Of a stretch of 60,781 nucleotides of DNA, positions 10,403-19,999 are shown in pieces. This stretch comes from Pseudodonghicola xiamenensis DSM 18339. GTDB taxonomy: Bacteria > Pseudomonadota > Alphaproteobacteria > Rhodobacterales > Rhodobacteraceae. The notes under the pieces are model-generated. The model did no database searches, was not told the origin of the DNA, and worked only from the letters and a program-made list of their open reading frames with translations. Numbering within the stretch: position 1 is the stretch's first letter; each line of letters starts with the position of its first letter. The stretch is taken from assembly GCF_000429365.1 (NCBI RefSeq), contig NZ_AUBS01000026.1:1-60781 (forward strand). Direction: 5' to 3'. The translations under genes were made by a program, and so were the position numbers.

Positions 10403-10887
10403 CAGCCAAACGCCGGAGCATTCTGATCGGCATGATCGCCGGGGCCCTCTGGGCGCCGGCGGTGGTGTTCGCTCCGGCGCTGATGGGGCTGCCTTATCTG
10501 CCGGCTCCGGTGACGCTGCCCGGTGCCTTTCTGGCGCCGGGACTGGTGCTGGCGCTGGTGATCGGGCGGATCGCCGCCCGGCGGTTTTTCGACGATGCCT
10601 TGATCGACGGGGCGGAGGCGGCCCTGGGCTCCGCCGCCGAGATTGACCAGAGGGTGCTGCGCAACACGGCCGAGCAGCTTGTTCTGGCGCTGGCGATCTG
10701 GCCTTTCGCCGCGCTAACGCTGGGCGGTGCGGTGGCAATCGCGCTGGGGCTGTCCTTTGCGGCGATGCGGCTTCTGTTCTGGATCGGCTATCGCTGGTCG
10801 CCGCCGCTGCGCGCCTTCGGCTTTGCCGCGACCTTCTATCCGACCGTTCTGGCCGGCGTCTGGGCATTGCTGTTCTGGGCAGTTTGA
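10399..10887 (+). CDS. MAPEG family membrane protein
   Basis: 162 residues with about four hydrophobic segments (near 8-28, 40-58, 95-120 and 138-160). The sequence [20 protein letters not shown] is the MAPEG signature. MAPEG proteins include glutathione S-transferase-like and eicosanoid enzymes; bacterial members are mostly unassigned. It starts with GTG in a GTGA overlap with the mutase stop, so it is translationally coupled to the mutase, although no functional link is known. Confidence 0.82.
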   Translation: MTAKRRSILIGMIAGALWAPAVVFAPALMGLPYLPAPVTLPGAFLAPGLVLALVIGRIAARRFFDDALIDGAEAALGSAAEIDQRVLRNTAEQLVLALAIWPFAALTLGGAVAIALGLSFAAMRLLFWIGYRWSPPLRAFGFAATFYPTVLAGVWALLFWAV

Positions 10888-11063
10888 GGCCGATTTAGTT
10901 CAGGTCCGTAAGGGGCTGTTTGCCTTTCGGCTGACAGAGCGGGCCGCGCCGTATTCGAGCGGCCTGCCGCCTCAATTCCACGCTGTTTTCTTCGGCGCGA
11001 GAGGTCGCCTCAGGCGAGTCTGGCCGGCGAGAAGGTTTCCCCGGCCAGACTGCAGGGCGCAGG

Positions 11064-11546
11064 TTACGCGCCCGAACGCTGCTGCCAGGCGGAATAGCTC
11101 TGTACGCCGAAACCCGCATCGGGTTTCTCGTCGAGCATATGCAGCATCTCGATGGAATGGCCGTCGGGGTCCTTGAAGTAGATCGATAGCGCCGGCATCC
11201 AGCCCAGCACCACCGGCTCCGAAACCTCCTGCTCGCCGTTGAAACCAAGTGGGGTGATGCCGCGCGCCGGCAGGCTCTGGCAACTGTCCAGAACCGTCTG
11301 TTTGGTGGCGCGAAAGGCAAAATGCAGCTGCATTCCCATGGGCGCGCTACCGACGCCCCAAAGCCCCAGCATTCCAACCTCCTTCGGTCCCGCCCACAAG
11401 AATGCCACATCGCGCTCGGGGAGCCGCCGGGCCAGCTTCAGCCCCAGTTTATCTTGATAAAATTCAAGTGCGCGGTCCAGATTTCGCACCGTGAGATGTG
11501 TTTCGTAAATACCCAGAATCCCTTCGGCGATCTGTGTTTGTGTCAT
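11064..11546 (-). CDS. VOC family protein (glyoxalase/dioxygenase fold)
   Basis: 160 residues. It contains two beta-alpha-beta-beta-beta modules: YETHLTVRNLDRALEFYQDKLG at the start and a second half with metal-site motif YFKDPDGHSIEMLHM. Likely metal ligands are His17 of THL, a His in the LHFAF strand and the Glu in IEML. GGAGGG lies five bases before the ATG. Substrate unknown; candidates range from glyoxalase-like lyase to extradiol dioxygenase. It diverges from the next VOC gene. Confidence 0.8.
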   Translation of the reverse strand: MTQTQIAEGILGIYETHLTVRNLDRALEFYQDKLGLKLARRLPERDVAFLWAGPKEVGMLGLWGVGSAPMGMQLHFAFRATKQTVLDSCQSLPARGITPLGFNGEQEVSEPVVLGWMPALSIYFKDPDGHSIEMLHMLDEKPDAGFGVQSYSAWQQRSGA

Positions 11547-11713
11547 GTTCCCTCCAAATCTCTCGCAGGATCACCTGATCCCGATTCGCAGCATGGATTC
11601 TCAAGTGCACTTGAGGTCAACCGCCGGGATGTTACAAAGCCGCACGAGGGTTTAGCTGACCCGCCACGGGTCGGTCTCGCGGCGAAATTCAAAGATCCGG
11701 AATAGGAGCCTCC

Positions 11714-12325
11714 ATGGAGCTTGATCACCTTGCCGTTGCCGGCACCACTCTGGAAGAGGCCGCTGTGGCGGTGGAAGAGGCACTGGGAATAGCCATGTTG
11801 CCAGGTGGGCAGCATGATGTTTTCATGACGCATAACAAGCTGTTGGGTTTGGCCGACGGGCTCTATCTCGAAGCGATTGCCGCTGATCCCACACGCCAGG
11901 CACCGTCCCGACCGCGCTGGTTCGATCTGGATAACTTCTCGGGTCGCGCCCGTCCCACCAACTGGATTTGCGCCACGGACGATCTGGACGCGCTGCTGGG
12001 GGCGCTGCCGGTCGAGGTGGGGGAACCGGTGTCTCTGACGCGGGGAGATCTGCGTTGGCGCAAGGCGGTGCCGGCGGATGGCAAGCTGCCGTTCGACAAC
12101 CTCTTTCCCTCGCTGATCGAATGGAATTGCGATGTGCATCCCGCATCGGCTCTGCCGGAGTCCGGCTGTGCGCTGAAGCGGATGATCGTCACCCACCCAG
12201 AGGCCATGGCGATGCGCGATATCTTGGCACCGCATCTGTCCGATGCCCGCGTTATCTTTGAATCGGGCACCCCGGCGCTCCGCGCTGAGATCGAAACGCC
12301 CCACGGCCTGCGGGTGCTGGCATGA
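11714..12325 (+). CDS. VOC/glyoxalase-like domain protein
   Basis: 203 residues. It begins MELDHLAVAGTTLEEAAVAVEEALG, the first beta strand and helix of a VOC module, with metal-ligand candidate His5, and contains a PFLIEW-like core (NLFPSLIEWNCDVHPAS). This arrangement resembles the Glyoxalase-like (Glyoxalase_3) domain proteins of Rhodobacterales. GGAG lies five bases before the start. It overlaps the following GNAT gene by four bases (ATGA), so the two are co-translated. Substrate unknown. Confidence 0.75.
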   Translation: MELDHLAVAGTTLEEAAVAVEEALGIAMLPGGQHDVFMTHNKLLGLADGLYLEAIAADPTRQAPSRPRWFDLDNFSGRARPTNWICATDDLDALLGALPVEVGEPVSLTRGDLRWRKAVPADGKLPFDNLFPSLIEWNCDVHPASALPESGCALKRMIVTHPEAMAMRDILAPHLSDARVIFESGTPALRAEIETPHGLRVLA

Positions 12326-12813
12326 TTATCCGTCCGGCGACCGCGGCGGATGCCGAAGCCCTTTGCGCGATCAGCAACCCGATCATCCGCGATACGGTGA
12401 TCACCTTCAGCTCGACCGAAAAGACGCCCGAAAGCGTGGTGGAAGAGATCGCCGCCCGCGCTCCGGCCTATGTTGTGGCCGAACTCGAGGGCAGGGTGCT
12501 GGGTTTTGCCAGCTATACCCAGTTCCGCAGTGGCTCCGGCTATGTGCACAGCATGGAACACAGCATCCAGCTCGCTCCGGAGGCGCGCGGTCATGGGGCC
12601 GGGCGCGCGCTGATCGCCGCGCTTGAGGAAATCGGTCGGCAGAACGGTGTGCATGTTCTGGTCGCAGGTGTCAGCGCCGACAATCCGATGGGGCTGGGGT
12701 TTCACGCTGCCTTGGGGTTCATCGAGGTCGGTCGGATGTCCGAGGTAGGATATAAATTCGGCCGATGGCTCGATCTGGTGCTGATGCAGAAAATTATCCC
12801 CCCTGCGTCGTAA
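12322..12813 (+). CDS. GNAT family N-acetyltransferase (phosphinothricin acetyltransferase-like)
   Basis: 163 residues. The GNAT fold is shown by MIIRPATAADAEALCAISN, the acetyl-CoA binding loop APEARGHGAGRALI and the C-terminal NPMGLGFHAALGFIEVG. The spacing, with FSSTEKTPE near the N-terminus and YKFGRWLDLVLMQ at the end, matches the Pat/YncA subgroup that acetylates small amino compounds. ATGA overlap with the upstream VOC gene suggests a two-gene unit. Exact acceptor unknown. Confidence 0.87.
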   Translation: MIIRPATAADAEALCAISNPIIRDTVITFSSTEKTPESVVEEIAARAPAYVVAELEGRVLGFASYTQFRSGSGYVHSMEHSIQLAPEARGHGAGRALIAALEEIGRQNGVHVLVAGVSADNPMGLGFHAALGFIEVGRMSEVGYKFGRWLDLVLMQKIIPPAS

Positions 12814-12855
12814 GCGCCCCTGACAGCGCCTGTCAGGCGGGCTAGTCTCGTTCCC

Positions 12856-13551
12856 ATGTCCCTCTGGTCCCGCATATCCGATGCGCTTACGGCGCTCCGT
12901 CATGGTGAAAGTCTGGCGCAGGTCTTCGACCGTCTGCGCACGCCGCCGCAGCGCAGCGTCGGCTTTGCCATCGCGGTGATTGCGCTGGGGGCGAAGATGG
13001 CCAAGGCCGACGGTCACGTGACCCGTGACGAGGTGACCGCCTTTCGCGAGGTGTTCCAGATCGCCCAGAAAGACGAGGCCGGGGCGGCCAAGGTCTTCAA
13101 TCTGGCACGAACCGATGTGGCGGGCTATCAGGACTATGCCCGTCGCATCGCCAAGATGTTCGAGAACGATCCCGAAACGCTGTGTTACCTGATGGAGGGG
13201 CTGTTTCACATCGCCATGGCGGATGGGTTCTATCACCCCGGAGAGAACGAATTCCTGTCCGATGTCGCCGGGATTTTCGGTCTGACGCCGGCACAGTTCC
13301 AGGCGATTCGCGCGCGTTACGTCCCTGATGCCGAGCCTGATCCCTATATGCTTCTGGGGGTCGCGGCCGATACGCCGTTGACCGAGGTGCGCCGCGCTTA
13401 TCGCAAACTGGTGCGCGAGACGCATCCCGACAGGATGATGGCCCGGGGTGTTCCGCCCGAGGCGATCCGGCTGGCCGAGAAACGCATGGCCGAGATCAAC
13501 CGAGCCTGGGCCGAGATCAGCGGAGAGCACGATGCGGCTCGCCACCTATAA
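12856..13551 (+). CDS. DjlA-like co-chaperone with TerB and J domains
   Basis: 231 residues. The N-terminal half (about 35-150) is a TerB-like helical domain (AVIALGAKMAKADGHVTRDEV, MADGFYHPGENEF). The C-terminal half is a J domain (DPYMLLGVAADTPLTEVRRAYRK) with the HPD tripeptide in THPDRMMA. Such proteins stimulate DnaK. No membrane segment is seen at the N-terminus, unlike E. coli DjlA. The next gene overlaps its end by 20 bp. Confidence 0.88.
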   Translation: MSLWSRISDALTALRHGESLAQVFDRLRTPPQRSVGFAIAVIALGAKMAKADGHVTRDEVTAFREVFQIAQKDEAGAAKVFNLARTDVAGYQDYARRIAKMFENDPETLCYLMEGLFHIAMADGFYHPGENEFLSDVAGIFGLTPAQFQAIRARYVPDAEPDPYMLLGVAADTPLTEVRRAYRKLVRETHPDRMMARGVPPEAIRLAEKRMAEINRAWAEISGEHDAARHL

Positions 13552-14545
13552 TGTCGAATGGTTCGCCAATCTGTTCGACCAGTCTGATCATCTGATCATG
13601 GATGACGGCCCCTCCGGCCGCCAAGGGGTGAGCCGAGCCGACCAGATCGAGGCGTTGGGCAAGGTCTTCACCGCGCTCGATGCCGATGCGATCATGGTGA
13701 TCGAGGCGCCCAACACGGGCCGGCGTCAGGATGGCATGCGCGCACTGGAGCGGTTCGCCAAGGCCTTCGATTTGCGCCAGCGCCGGGCACTGATCGGCTT
13801 TGCCAATGAGACCCATCAGGAAATCGCGCTGCTCTACGATCCCGATGTGCTCAGCGTGCGTCACGATCCACAGGGCGAGGAGACCGGCAAAAAGGGCAGC
13901 GACGGGGCGCCGCGTTTCGACGGGGTGTTCCGGATCGACCTCGATAATGATGGCACCGAGGATCTGGTTACCTTCTCGAAGCCGCCGCTCGAAATCGCGG
14001 CGCGGACCGCGGGGGGCACAGACTTGCGGCTCATCGGGGTGCATCTGAAATCCAAGGCGCCGCATGGGGAACATACGCCCGAAGGGGTGATGCGGGCCTC
14101 GATCGCGAACCGGCGCAAGCAGTTGGCGCAGGCGATCTGGGTGCGCCGCCGGGTTGATACCTGTCGCGCCGCGGGCCAGCCGGTGATCCTGCTGGGCGAT
14201 CTGAATGATGGTCCCGGCCTGGATGAATTCGAGGATCTGTTCGGGCGGTCCTCGGTCGAGATCGTGATGGGCGATGACCTGATCGACCCCAACGCTCAGA
14301 CCGCGCTGCAGGGGCATGCCCGGGCCTTTCCGACGACGACGCGGTTCTTCCTGCCGGAAAAGGGGCGCTATCTGCATGCTTTGCTGGATTATATCATGGT
14401 GTCGCAGGATCTGATGTCGCGCCGACCGGCATGGCGCATCTGGCATCCCTTCGAGGACAAGACCTGTTACCAGATGCCTGAGCTGCGCGAGGCGCTGCTG
14501 ATCGCCTCGGATCATTTTCCGGTGACGCTGGAGATCGAGATTTGA
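13532..14545 (+). CDS. Endonuclease/exonuclease/phosphatase family hydrolase
   Basis: 337 residues from ATG 13532 (MRLATYNVEWFANLF). EEP-fold metal and catalytic motifs are present: NVEWF at the start, VIEAPN (Glu), IGVHLKSK (His), LGDLNDGPG (Asp-x-Asn) and ASDHFPV at the end. This group hydrolyses phosphodiester or phosphomonoester bonds with Mg2+. There is no signal peptide, so it is cytoplasmic. It overlaps the J-domain gene, and its stop overlaps the longest reading of the next frame, which suggests an operon. Substrate (nucleic acid or lipid) unknown. Confidence 0.87.
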   Translation: MRLATYNVEWFANLFDQSDHLIMDDGPSGRQGVSRADQIEALGKVFTALDADAIMVIEAPNTGRRQDGMRALERFAKAFDLRQRRALIGFANETHQEIALLYDPDVLSVRHDPQGEETGKKGSDGAPRFDGVFRIDLDNDGTEDLVTFSKPPLEIAARTAGGTDLRLIGVHLKSKAPHGEHTPEGVMRASIANRRKQLAQAIWVRRRVDTCRAAGQPVILLGDLNDGPGLDEFEDLFGRSSVEIVMGDDLIDPNAQTALQGHARAFPTTTRFFLPEKGRYLHALLDYIMVSQDLMSRRPAWRIWHPFEDKTCYQMPELREALLIASDHFPVTLEIEI

Positions 14546-14583
14546 CCCCTACCGTTTATGCCGGTTCCGCCTATATTGGGGGG

Positions 14584-14994
14584 ATGAAACGGATGATCCC
14601 CCTTATTCTGGCCGCGAGCCTTGCCGCCTCTGCGAGTTTTGCCGAGGAACCGGCGGAAGAAAGCGGAAAATCCCTGATGAATCGCGGGTTTGAGTTGTTC
14701 ATGGACGGGCTGCGTCAGGAAATGGCGCCGGCGATGGATGATCTCAAGGACATGGCCGGTCAGGTTGGACCCTCGATGCGGTCGTTCCTGCAGGAGATGG
14801 GCCCGGCGCTGGCCGAGATGATGGACAAGGTTAAGGATTGGACCCGGTATTATCCGCCAGAGATGCTGCCGAACGGCGATATCATCATGCGGCGGCGCCC
14901 TGAGGCGCCGGGGCAGGAGCCTGCACCCGATACGCCCGCGCCCGATGGTGCCCCCGAAGCGGCGCCGGCGCCGGATGGCAGCACCGATATCTGA
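14584..14994 (+). CDS. Exported hypothetical protein with Pro/Ala-rich tail
   Basis: 136 residues from ATG 14584, just after a GGGGGG stretch that can serve as the ribosome site. MKRMIPLILAASLAASASFAEE is a Sec signal. The middle is amphipathic and Met-rich (NRGFELFMDGLRQEMAPAMDDLKD), followed by WTRYYPPEMLPNGDIIMRRRP and a low-complexity PAPDTPAPDGAPEAAPAP tail. Homologues in Rhodobacterales are sometimes named AAA+ ATPase, but there is no P-loop. Periplasmic; function unknown. Confidence 0.75.
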   Translation: MKRMIPLILAASLAASASFAEEPAEESGKSLMNRGFELFMDGLRQEMAPAMDDLKDMAGQVGPSMRSFLQEMGPALAEMMDKVKDWTRYYPPEMLPNGDIIMRRRPEAPGQEPAPDTPAPDGAPEAAPAPDGSTDI

Positions 14995-15009
14995 GCCGCT
15001 GGGTGCCGG

Positions 15010-16554
15010 TCAGTTCCGGACGATGACCGCGCCTTCTGCGCCAAGCGATTGCGCCAGCGACATCAGCCGCGCCTGCGCCACCTCGCCATAAAGCGGCAGG
15101 TTCTCGCGCGGCAGCAAAAGTTCCAGCCGGCCTTTCTTGGGTTGCCAGTTCAGCGTGCCCATGTCGGCATCGGGCTTCATCAGGAACATGGCGCCGAAGC
15201 GCATCGCCTTGCCGAGGATCTCGGCCTGTTTCTGCAGCTTTTCGTCGAGCAGCCCGTACATGTCGCCAAAACGGGTATCGTCGCGCTTGTTGCGATAACG
15301 GTGTTGCAGCGCCAGCCCAAGGAACACCCTTTCGGAATGCTTCATGCCGCCCATATTGGCCCGGGTGGCCAGGTCGAAGCAGACGTCGGCACGATAGTCG
15401 GGGTGGGCGCGCCAGCTGACATCGTGCAGCAGGCAGGCCGCCTTGATCAGCCTGAGCTGCGGTTGCTGCGCCTGCGGAAACAGCGGCAGCACGAAGCGGA
15501 ACAGCGTCTTGCCGAAGCCGGGCAGGCGGGCATCCTTGGCTTCGGCGAAGTAGCAGGCCTCGATCAGCGGGTCGCGGTCGCGCAGGCGCTGGGGCATCTG
15601 TTCGTACAGCAGCCCCTCGCGGATGCCATAGCTGGAAATCGCGATATCCTTGGGCTTGAAGCTGCGCACCAGCCGGCTGAGCACGTCGATGGCATAGGGC
15701 ACCAGCGCCATCCGGGTCGAGGAAATGCCGGCCTCGCCTCGCAGTGCGTTCAGATCGGCGCCTTCGATGAAGGCGGCGGTCTCGCGGACAGATGCCGAGG
15801 TCATGCGGTATTCGTGCAGCACCTTCAGCGGATAGCCGCGCCGGGTCATGTCGATCCGGGCGATCGCCCGCCAGCTGCCGCCGACCAGGAACAGCCGGTC
15901 GCGTTGCGGCCCCATCTGGGTGGCCAGGTCCTCGACCACCGTCTTGATATGGGCCTTGCGACCGCGCCGGCCGCCCTTGACGTCCTGCAGCTTCAACGGC
16001 CCGAGCGGGGAGGTAACGCGGCGCCCGACGGTGCCGCCGGAAATCTCGGCCAGCTCCATCGAGGAGCCGCCGATATCGCAGATCAGCCCATAGGCGCCGG
16101 GCCAGCCCAGCAGCACGCCCTGCGCCGACAGCCGTGCCTCTTCCTCGCCGTCGATGACCCATATCTTCAGCCCGGTCTCGCGCAGCACCTCGGCGCAGAA
16201 TTCCGGGCCATCCTCGGCATCGCGCACGGCGGCGGTGGCCACGACAGTCAGCGGCGGCAAATCCATTCCGTCCGCCAGATGGCGGAAGCGGCGCAGCGCG
16301 TTCAGGGCGCGGATGCGCCCTTCGGGGTTCAGCCGTCCGGTGTCCGACAGGCCGGCGCCAAGCGCACACATGATCTTTTCGTTATAGAAATAGGCAGGTG
16401 ACCGGGCGGCGCCGTCGAAGACCACCAGCCGGACCGAGTTCGATCCGACATCGACCACTCCGACCCGCGATAACGCGCGCGAACTGGGATCATTGAACAG
16501 GGGGCGACCGAACGGCCCCCATTCGGGGTGTTCGATGTCCGGACTTAGGGTCAT
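15010..16554 (-). CDS. ppx: Exopolyphosphatase / pppGpp phosphohydrolase (Ppx/GppA)
   Basis: 514 residues from ATG 16554; the open frame goes on to 16647, but that part is not conserved. The sugar-kinase/Hsp70-type ATPase fold is shown by VGVVDVGSNSVRLVVFDG (about 31-48), the Glu-rich EEEARLSAQGVL, and LICDIGGSSMELAEI. A C-terminal HD-like region contains LLHDVSWRAHPDYRAD. It releases phosphate from polyphosphate ends or pppGpp. It lies directly downstream of hdaA; the polyphosphate kinase gene often found between them is missing. Confidence 0.93.
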   Translation of the reverse strand: MTLSPDIEHPEWGPFGRPLFNDPSSRALSRVGVVDVGSNSVRLVVFDGAARSPAYFYNEKIMCALGAGLSDTGRLNPEGRIRALNALRRFRHLADGMDLPPLTVVATAAVRDAEDGPEFCAEVLRETGLKIWVIDGEEEARLSAQGVLLGWPGAYGLICDIGGSSMELAEISGGTVGRRVTSPLGPLKLQDVKGGRRGRKAHIKTVVEDLATQMGPQRDRLFLVGGSWRAIARIDMTRRGYPLKVLHEYRMTSASVRETAAFIEGADLNALRGEAGISSTRMALVPYAIDVLSRLVRSFKPKDIAISSYGIREGLLYEQMPQRLRDRDPLIEACYFAEAKDARLPGFGKTLFRFVLPLFPQAQQPQLRLIKAACLLHDVSWRAHPDYRADVCFDLATRANMGGMKHSERVFLGLALQHRYRNKRDDTRFGDMYGLLDEKLQKQAEILGKAMRFGAMFLMKPDADMGTLNWQPKKGRLELLLPRENLPLYGEVAQARLMSLAQSLGAEGAVIVRN

Positions 16555-16603
16555 GGCGTTGCCTGGTTTCTTGTCGTGAGGATGCGGGATCGGGGCATTG
16601 GCG

Positions 16604-17323
16604 TCAATCGCCTTGCCTTTCGCGATGTGGCTGTTCGGGCTCGTCAAGCTCCAGCGTCGGGGTGCCCAGCAACCGGGCCGCCAGCGCCCGGGTCAGGGTG
16701 CGTCCTTCGGCCAGGGCGGCGCGGTCCATGCGCTCGACCATTTCGGCGGCGGCAGCGAAGGTGCGGTCGAGACGTTGAACCAGATAGGGGATCACATCGG
16801 GTTTCGGCGCAAGCTGGCGGTCGGCGAACAGCTTGGTCAGTACCGCGGCGAGCAAGGCATCGTCCGGCGGGGTCAAGCCGATGTACTGGGCCGATTGCAT
16901 CCGGCTTTGCAGATCGGGCAGCGACAGCCCCCAGAGCGCCGGATCGCGCCGCCCGGTCAGCAGCAGCGGCCGGCCTTCGCTCAGCATCAGGTTATAAAGG
17001 TGAAAGAGCGCCTTTTGCGCTGGCATGTCCTGGGCGATCTCGGGCACGTCCTCGACAGCGACGGGGCCCTGTGCCAGCTCGGGGACGTTCTCGTCCCTCA
17101 GGTCGCGGGCCTGGACGATGCGGGCGCCGGCGCGGGTGGCCCAGACGTGGGTCAGATGGGTCTTTCCGGACCCCTCGGGGCCCGACAGCACCAGCCGACC
17201 ACCAGGCCAGGGCGTGGGGCTTTCGACCATGACCACGGCCAGCGCGTTGGAGGGCGAGACGAAGAAATCCTCGCGACCCAAGGCCTGCCGGATCGGCAGT
17301 TCGAAACTGAGCTGTTCGGCCAT
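16604..17323 (-). CDS. hdaA: DnaA-related regulator of replication initiation (Hda-like)
   Basis: 239 residues, about half of DnaA. It starts MAEQLSFELPIRQALGREDFFVS, where the QLSFEL segment resembles a clamp-binding motif (QL-x-F-x-L). The P-loop is GPEGSGKTH at about 48-56, and sensor-2-like residues occur near RTLTRALAARLL. Hda/HdaA with the beta clamp promotes ATP hydrolysis by DnaA and so limits initiation. The gene follows the permease with a one-base gap and precedes ppx by 49 bp, so the three are one operon. Confidence 0.87.
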   Translation of the reverse strand: MAEQLSFELPIRQALGREDFFVSPSNALAVVMVESPTPWPGGRLVLSGPEGSGKTHLTHVWATRAGARIVQARDLRDENVPELAQGPVAVEDVPEIAQDMPAQKALFHLYNLMLSEGRPLLLTGRRDPALWGLSLPDLQSRMQSAQYIGLTPPDDALLAAVLTKLFADRQLAPKPDVIPYLVQRLDRTFAAAAEMVERMDRAALAEGRTLTRALAARLLGTPTLELDEPEQPHRERQGD

Positions 17324-17324
17324 C

Positions 17325-18398
17325 TTATTCGGGGTCCTGATCCTGATGTGTCAGACCGCGGTAGAGCAGGCTGTGACGGTATTGCTGTACCGCGAAGCGC
17401 GCCAGAACGCCAAGCGCGGCCGAGACCGGAACCGCCACCAGCATGCCGACAAAGCCGAACAGCGTGCCGAAAACCGACAGCGCCAGCAGCAGCCAGACCG
17501 GATGCAGCCCGACCGATCCGCCCACCAGCTTTGGGGTCAGGAAATTGCCCTCGGCCACCTGGCCCAACACGAAGATGCCGGCAACCAACCCGATCGACAT
17601 CCAGTCCCCCCAGAACTGGAACAGCGCCAGGCCGATCGCCAGGGCGCCGCCGATGATCGCACCGAGATAGGGGATGAAGGTGATCAGCCCGGCGATGGCC
17701 CCCACCACCAGCCCGAATTGCAGGCCCACCAGCATCAGCGCGATGGCATAATAGGTGCCCAGGATCAGGCAGACCGTGCCCATGCCGCGCACGAAAGAGG
17801 ACAGCGTCGCGTCGATCTCTCGGGCAAGGCGGCGGATCACCGGGGCATGGTCGCGCGGCAGCAGGCTGTCGACCTCGGCGATCATACGGTCCCAGTCCAG
17901 CAGCAGATAGACCGAGACCACCGGCACGATGACCAGAAGCATCACCATGCTCAGCGCCGATTTGGCTGACCCAAGCAGGGTCTGAACCACTTCCAGCGCA
18001 CGGGATTTCAACGTTTCGCCCAGCGAGGCCAGCGTCTGGTGCGCCTGCGAACCGCTGTCCAGCAACGTCGGGAAATGCGTGTTGATGAAATCGCGCAGGT
18101 TCTGGAAGAGCTGCGGCAGGATCTGCACCAGGTCGATCATCTGCCCGACCAGCATCGGCACCACCAGCACGATCAGCACCACGAAGATCACCACTGCGCC
18201 GATGGAGATCACCCCCGTCGCGGCCAGCCGCGACAGTCCCATCCGCTCCAGCCGGTCGGCAATCGGGTCGATGGAATAGGCGATGGCACCGCCCAGCACG
18301 AAGGGCAACAATACGTCGCCAAGAAACCATAGCACCAGCGCGAATGCTGCCAGGGCAATGCCCCAGTATCTGAGCTGATCCCGAACCGGCAGGGCCAT
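17325..18398 (-). CDS. AI-2E family transporter (PerM-like)
   Basis: 357 residues with about eight membrane segments: two at the N-terminus (ALAAFALVLWFLGDVLLPFVLGG), further ones near 60-80 and 150-170, and a cluster from 215 to 335. The conserved family block FIPYLGAIIGG and the C-terminal PHLVGGSVGLHP-like region (TPKLVGGSVGLHPVW) are present. The family includes AI-2 exporter TqsA and Na+/H+ antiporters, so the substrate is open. ATG 18398 has GAGG seven bases upstream and is preferred over GTG 18404. Confidence 0.87.
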   Translation of the reverse strand: MALPVRDQLRYWGIALAAFALVLWFLGDVLLPFVLGGAIAYSIDPIADRLERMGLSRLAATGVISIGAVVIFVVLIVLVVPMLVGQMIDLVQILPQLFQNLRDFINTHFPTLLDSGSQAHQTLASLGETLKSRALEVVQTLLGSAKSALSMVMLLVIVPVVSVYLLLDWDRMIAEVDSLLPRDHAPVIRRLAREIDATLSSFVRGMGTVCLILGTYYAIALMLVGLQFGLVVGAIAGLITFIPYLGAIIGGALAIGLALFQFWGDWMSIGLVAGIFVLGQVAEGNFLTPKLVGGSVGLHPVWLLLALSVFGTLFGFVGMLVAVPVSAALGVLARFAVQQYRHSLLYRGLTHQDQDPE

Positions 18399-18545
18399 GC
18401 GCACTCCTCGTCTGCGTCTCTATTTCCATCGCCCATCGGGCGGGCCGTTGCAACCCTGCGGATCCACGCTGTCACAGCCTTGCCGATTGCCTGACCGCGC
18501 GGATTGGCTTAGACCCGGGAAAAAGCTCTATCCTAAGGAACTCCC

Positions 18546-19940
18546 ATGCGCCTGAGCCGCTATTTCCTGCCCGTTCTGAAAGAAAATCCCGCCGAGGCCC
18601 AAATCGTCAGCCACCGCTACATGCTGCGGGCCGGCATGATCAAGCAGCAGGCCGCCGGCATCTATTCCTGGCTGCCGCTGGGCTTCAAGGTGCTGCGCAA
18701 GCTGGAAAACATCGTCCATGAGGAACAGCAGCGCGCCGGCCATATCCCGTTGCTGATGCCAACGCTGCAATCGGCCGATCTGTGGCGCGAGTCGGGGCGT
18801 TATGACGACTACGGCGAAGAGATGCTGCGCATCAAGGATCGCCACGGGCGCGATATGCTCTATGGGCCGACCAACGAGGAAATGATTACCGACATCTTCC
18901 GCGCCAACGTGTCGAGCTACAAGGATCTGCCGCTGACGCTTTATCATATCCAGTGGAAGTTCCGCGACGAGATCCGGCCGCGCTTCGGGGTGATGCGCGG
19001 GCGCGAGTTCTTCATGAAGGACGGCTATAACTTCGATCTCACCAAGGAAGACGCGCTGCACGCCTATAACCGCCACCTGGTCAGCTACCTGCGCACCTAC
19101 GAGCGCATGGGCATGCAGGCGATCCCGATGCGGGCGGATTCCGGCCCGATCGGCGGCGACGATACTCATGAATTCCTGGTGCTGGCCGATACTGGCGAGT
19201 CGGAAGTCTTCTATGACAGCGCGGTGACCGATATCCGGCTGGGCGCTCGCGACATCAACTATGACGACAAGGCACAATGCCAGGCGATCATGGAAGAGTT
19301 TACCGCGCTCTACGCCCGCACGGATGAGACCCATGACGAGGCGCTGTTCAACCAGATCCCGGAAGAGCGCCGCCGCAGTGCCCGCGGCATCGAGGTCGGC
19401 CAGATCTTCTATTTCGGCACCAAGTATTCCGAGCCGATGGGTGCCACGGTGCAGGGACCGGACGGCAAGCAGGTTCCCGTGCATATGGGCAGCCACGGCA
19501 TTGGGGTGAGCCGCTTGGTCGGTGCCATCATCGAGGCCAGCCATGACGACAAGGGTATCATCTGGCCGGAAGGGGTGACGCCCTTCCATTGCGGTATCGT
19601 CAACCTCAAGCAGGGCGACGAGGCGGCGGACGCGGCCTGCGACAAGATTTATGCGGCGCTGACCGCCGTGGGTCTGGACCCGCTTTATGACGACACGCAG
19701 GAGCGGGCAGGGGGCAAGTTCGCCACCATGGATCTGATCGGTCTGCCCTGGCGGATCACCGTCGGGCCGCGCGGGCTGAAGAACGGCGTGGTCGAGCTGA
19801 CCAGCCGCCGCAGCGGCGAAAGCGTCGAGCTGAGCCCGGAAGAGGCGGTCAAGAAAGTGGCCGAGATTTACCGCCCTCATCAGGAGGCTTCGCCGCATTG
19901 GCAGCCGATGGCGGAACGGTCGTTCCACACCTGGCTCTGA
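18546..19940 (+). CDS. proS: Prolyl-tRNA synthetase (short alphaproteobacterial type)
   Basis: 464 residues. Class II aminoacyl-tRNA synthetase motifs are clear: motif 1 around [15 protein letters not shown], motif 2 [21 protein letters not shown], motif 3 [14 protein letters not shown]. The editing insertion of the E. coli type is absent, as in alphaproteobacteria. The anticodon-binding domain begins near [20 protein letters not shown] lies five bases before the ATG. After the expected end ([12 protein letters not shown]) there are about 25 further residues ([20 protein letters not shown] and beyond) that I do not recall in relatives. Confidence 0.96.
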   Translation: MRLSRYFLPVLKENPAEAQIVSHRYMLRAGMIKQQAAGIYSWLPLGFKVLRKLENIVHEEQQRAGHIPLLMPTLQSADLWRESGRYDDYGEEMLRIKDRHGRDMLYGPTNEEMITDIFRANVSSYKDLPLTLYHIQWKFRDEIRPRFGVMRGREFFMKDGYNFDLTKEDALHAYNRHLVSYLRTYERMGMQAIPMRADSGPIGGDDTHEFLVLADTGESEVFYDSAVTDIRLGARDINYDDKAQCQAIMEEFTALYARTDETHDEALFNQIPEERRRSARGIEVGQIFYFGTKYSEPMGATVQGPDGKQVPVHMGSHGIGVSRLVGAIIEASHDDKGIIWPEGVTPFHCGIVNLKQGDEAADAACDKIYAALTAVGLDPLYDDTQERAGGKFATMDLIGLPWRITVGPRGLKNGVVELTSRRSGESVELSPEEAVKKVAEIYRPHQEASPHWQPMAERSFHTWL

Positions 19941-19999
19941 TGCTGGCGGGCGGCGGCGATCACCGGGCCCGGAGCTTGAGTATCTGAGGGAAGAGACGC

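Noticed and set aside
14885..16369. 494-codon minus-strand frame overlapping ppx
   Set aside because: A shifted frame of ppx with Arg/Ala-rich translation; the other frame has all Ppx motifs.
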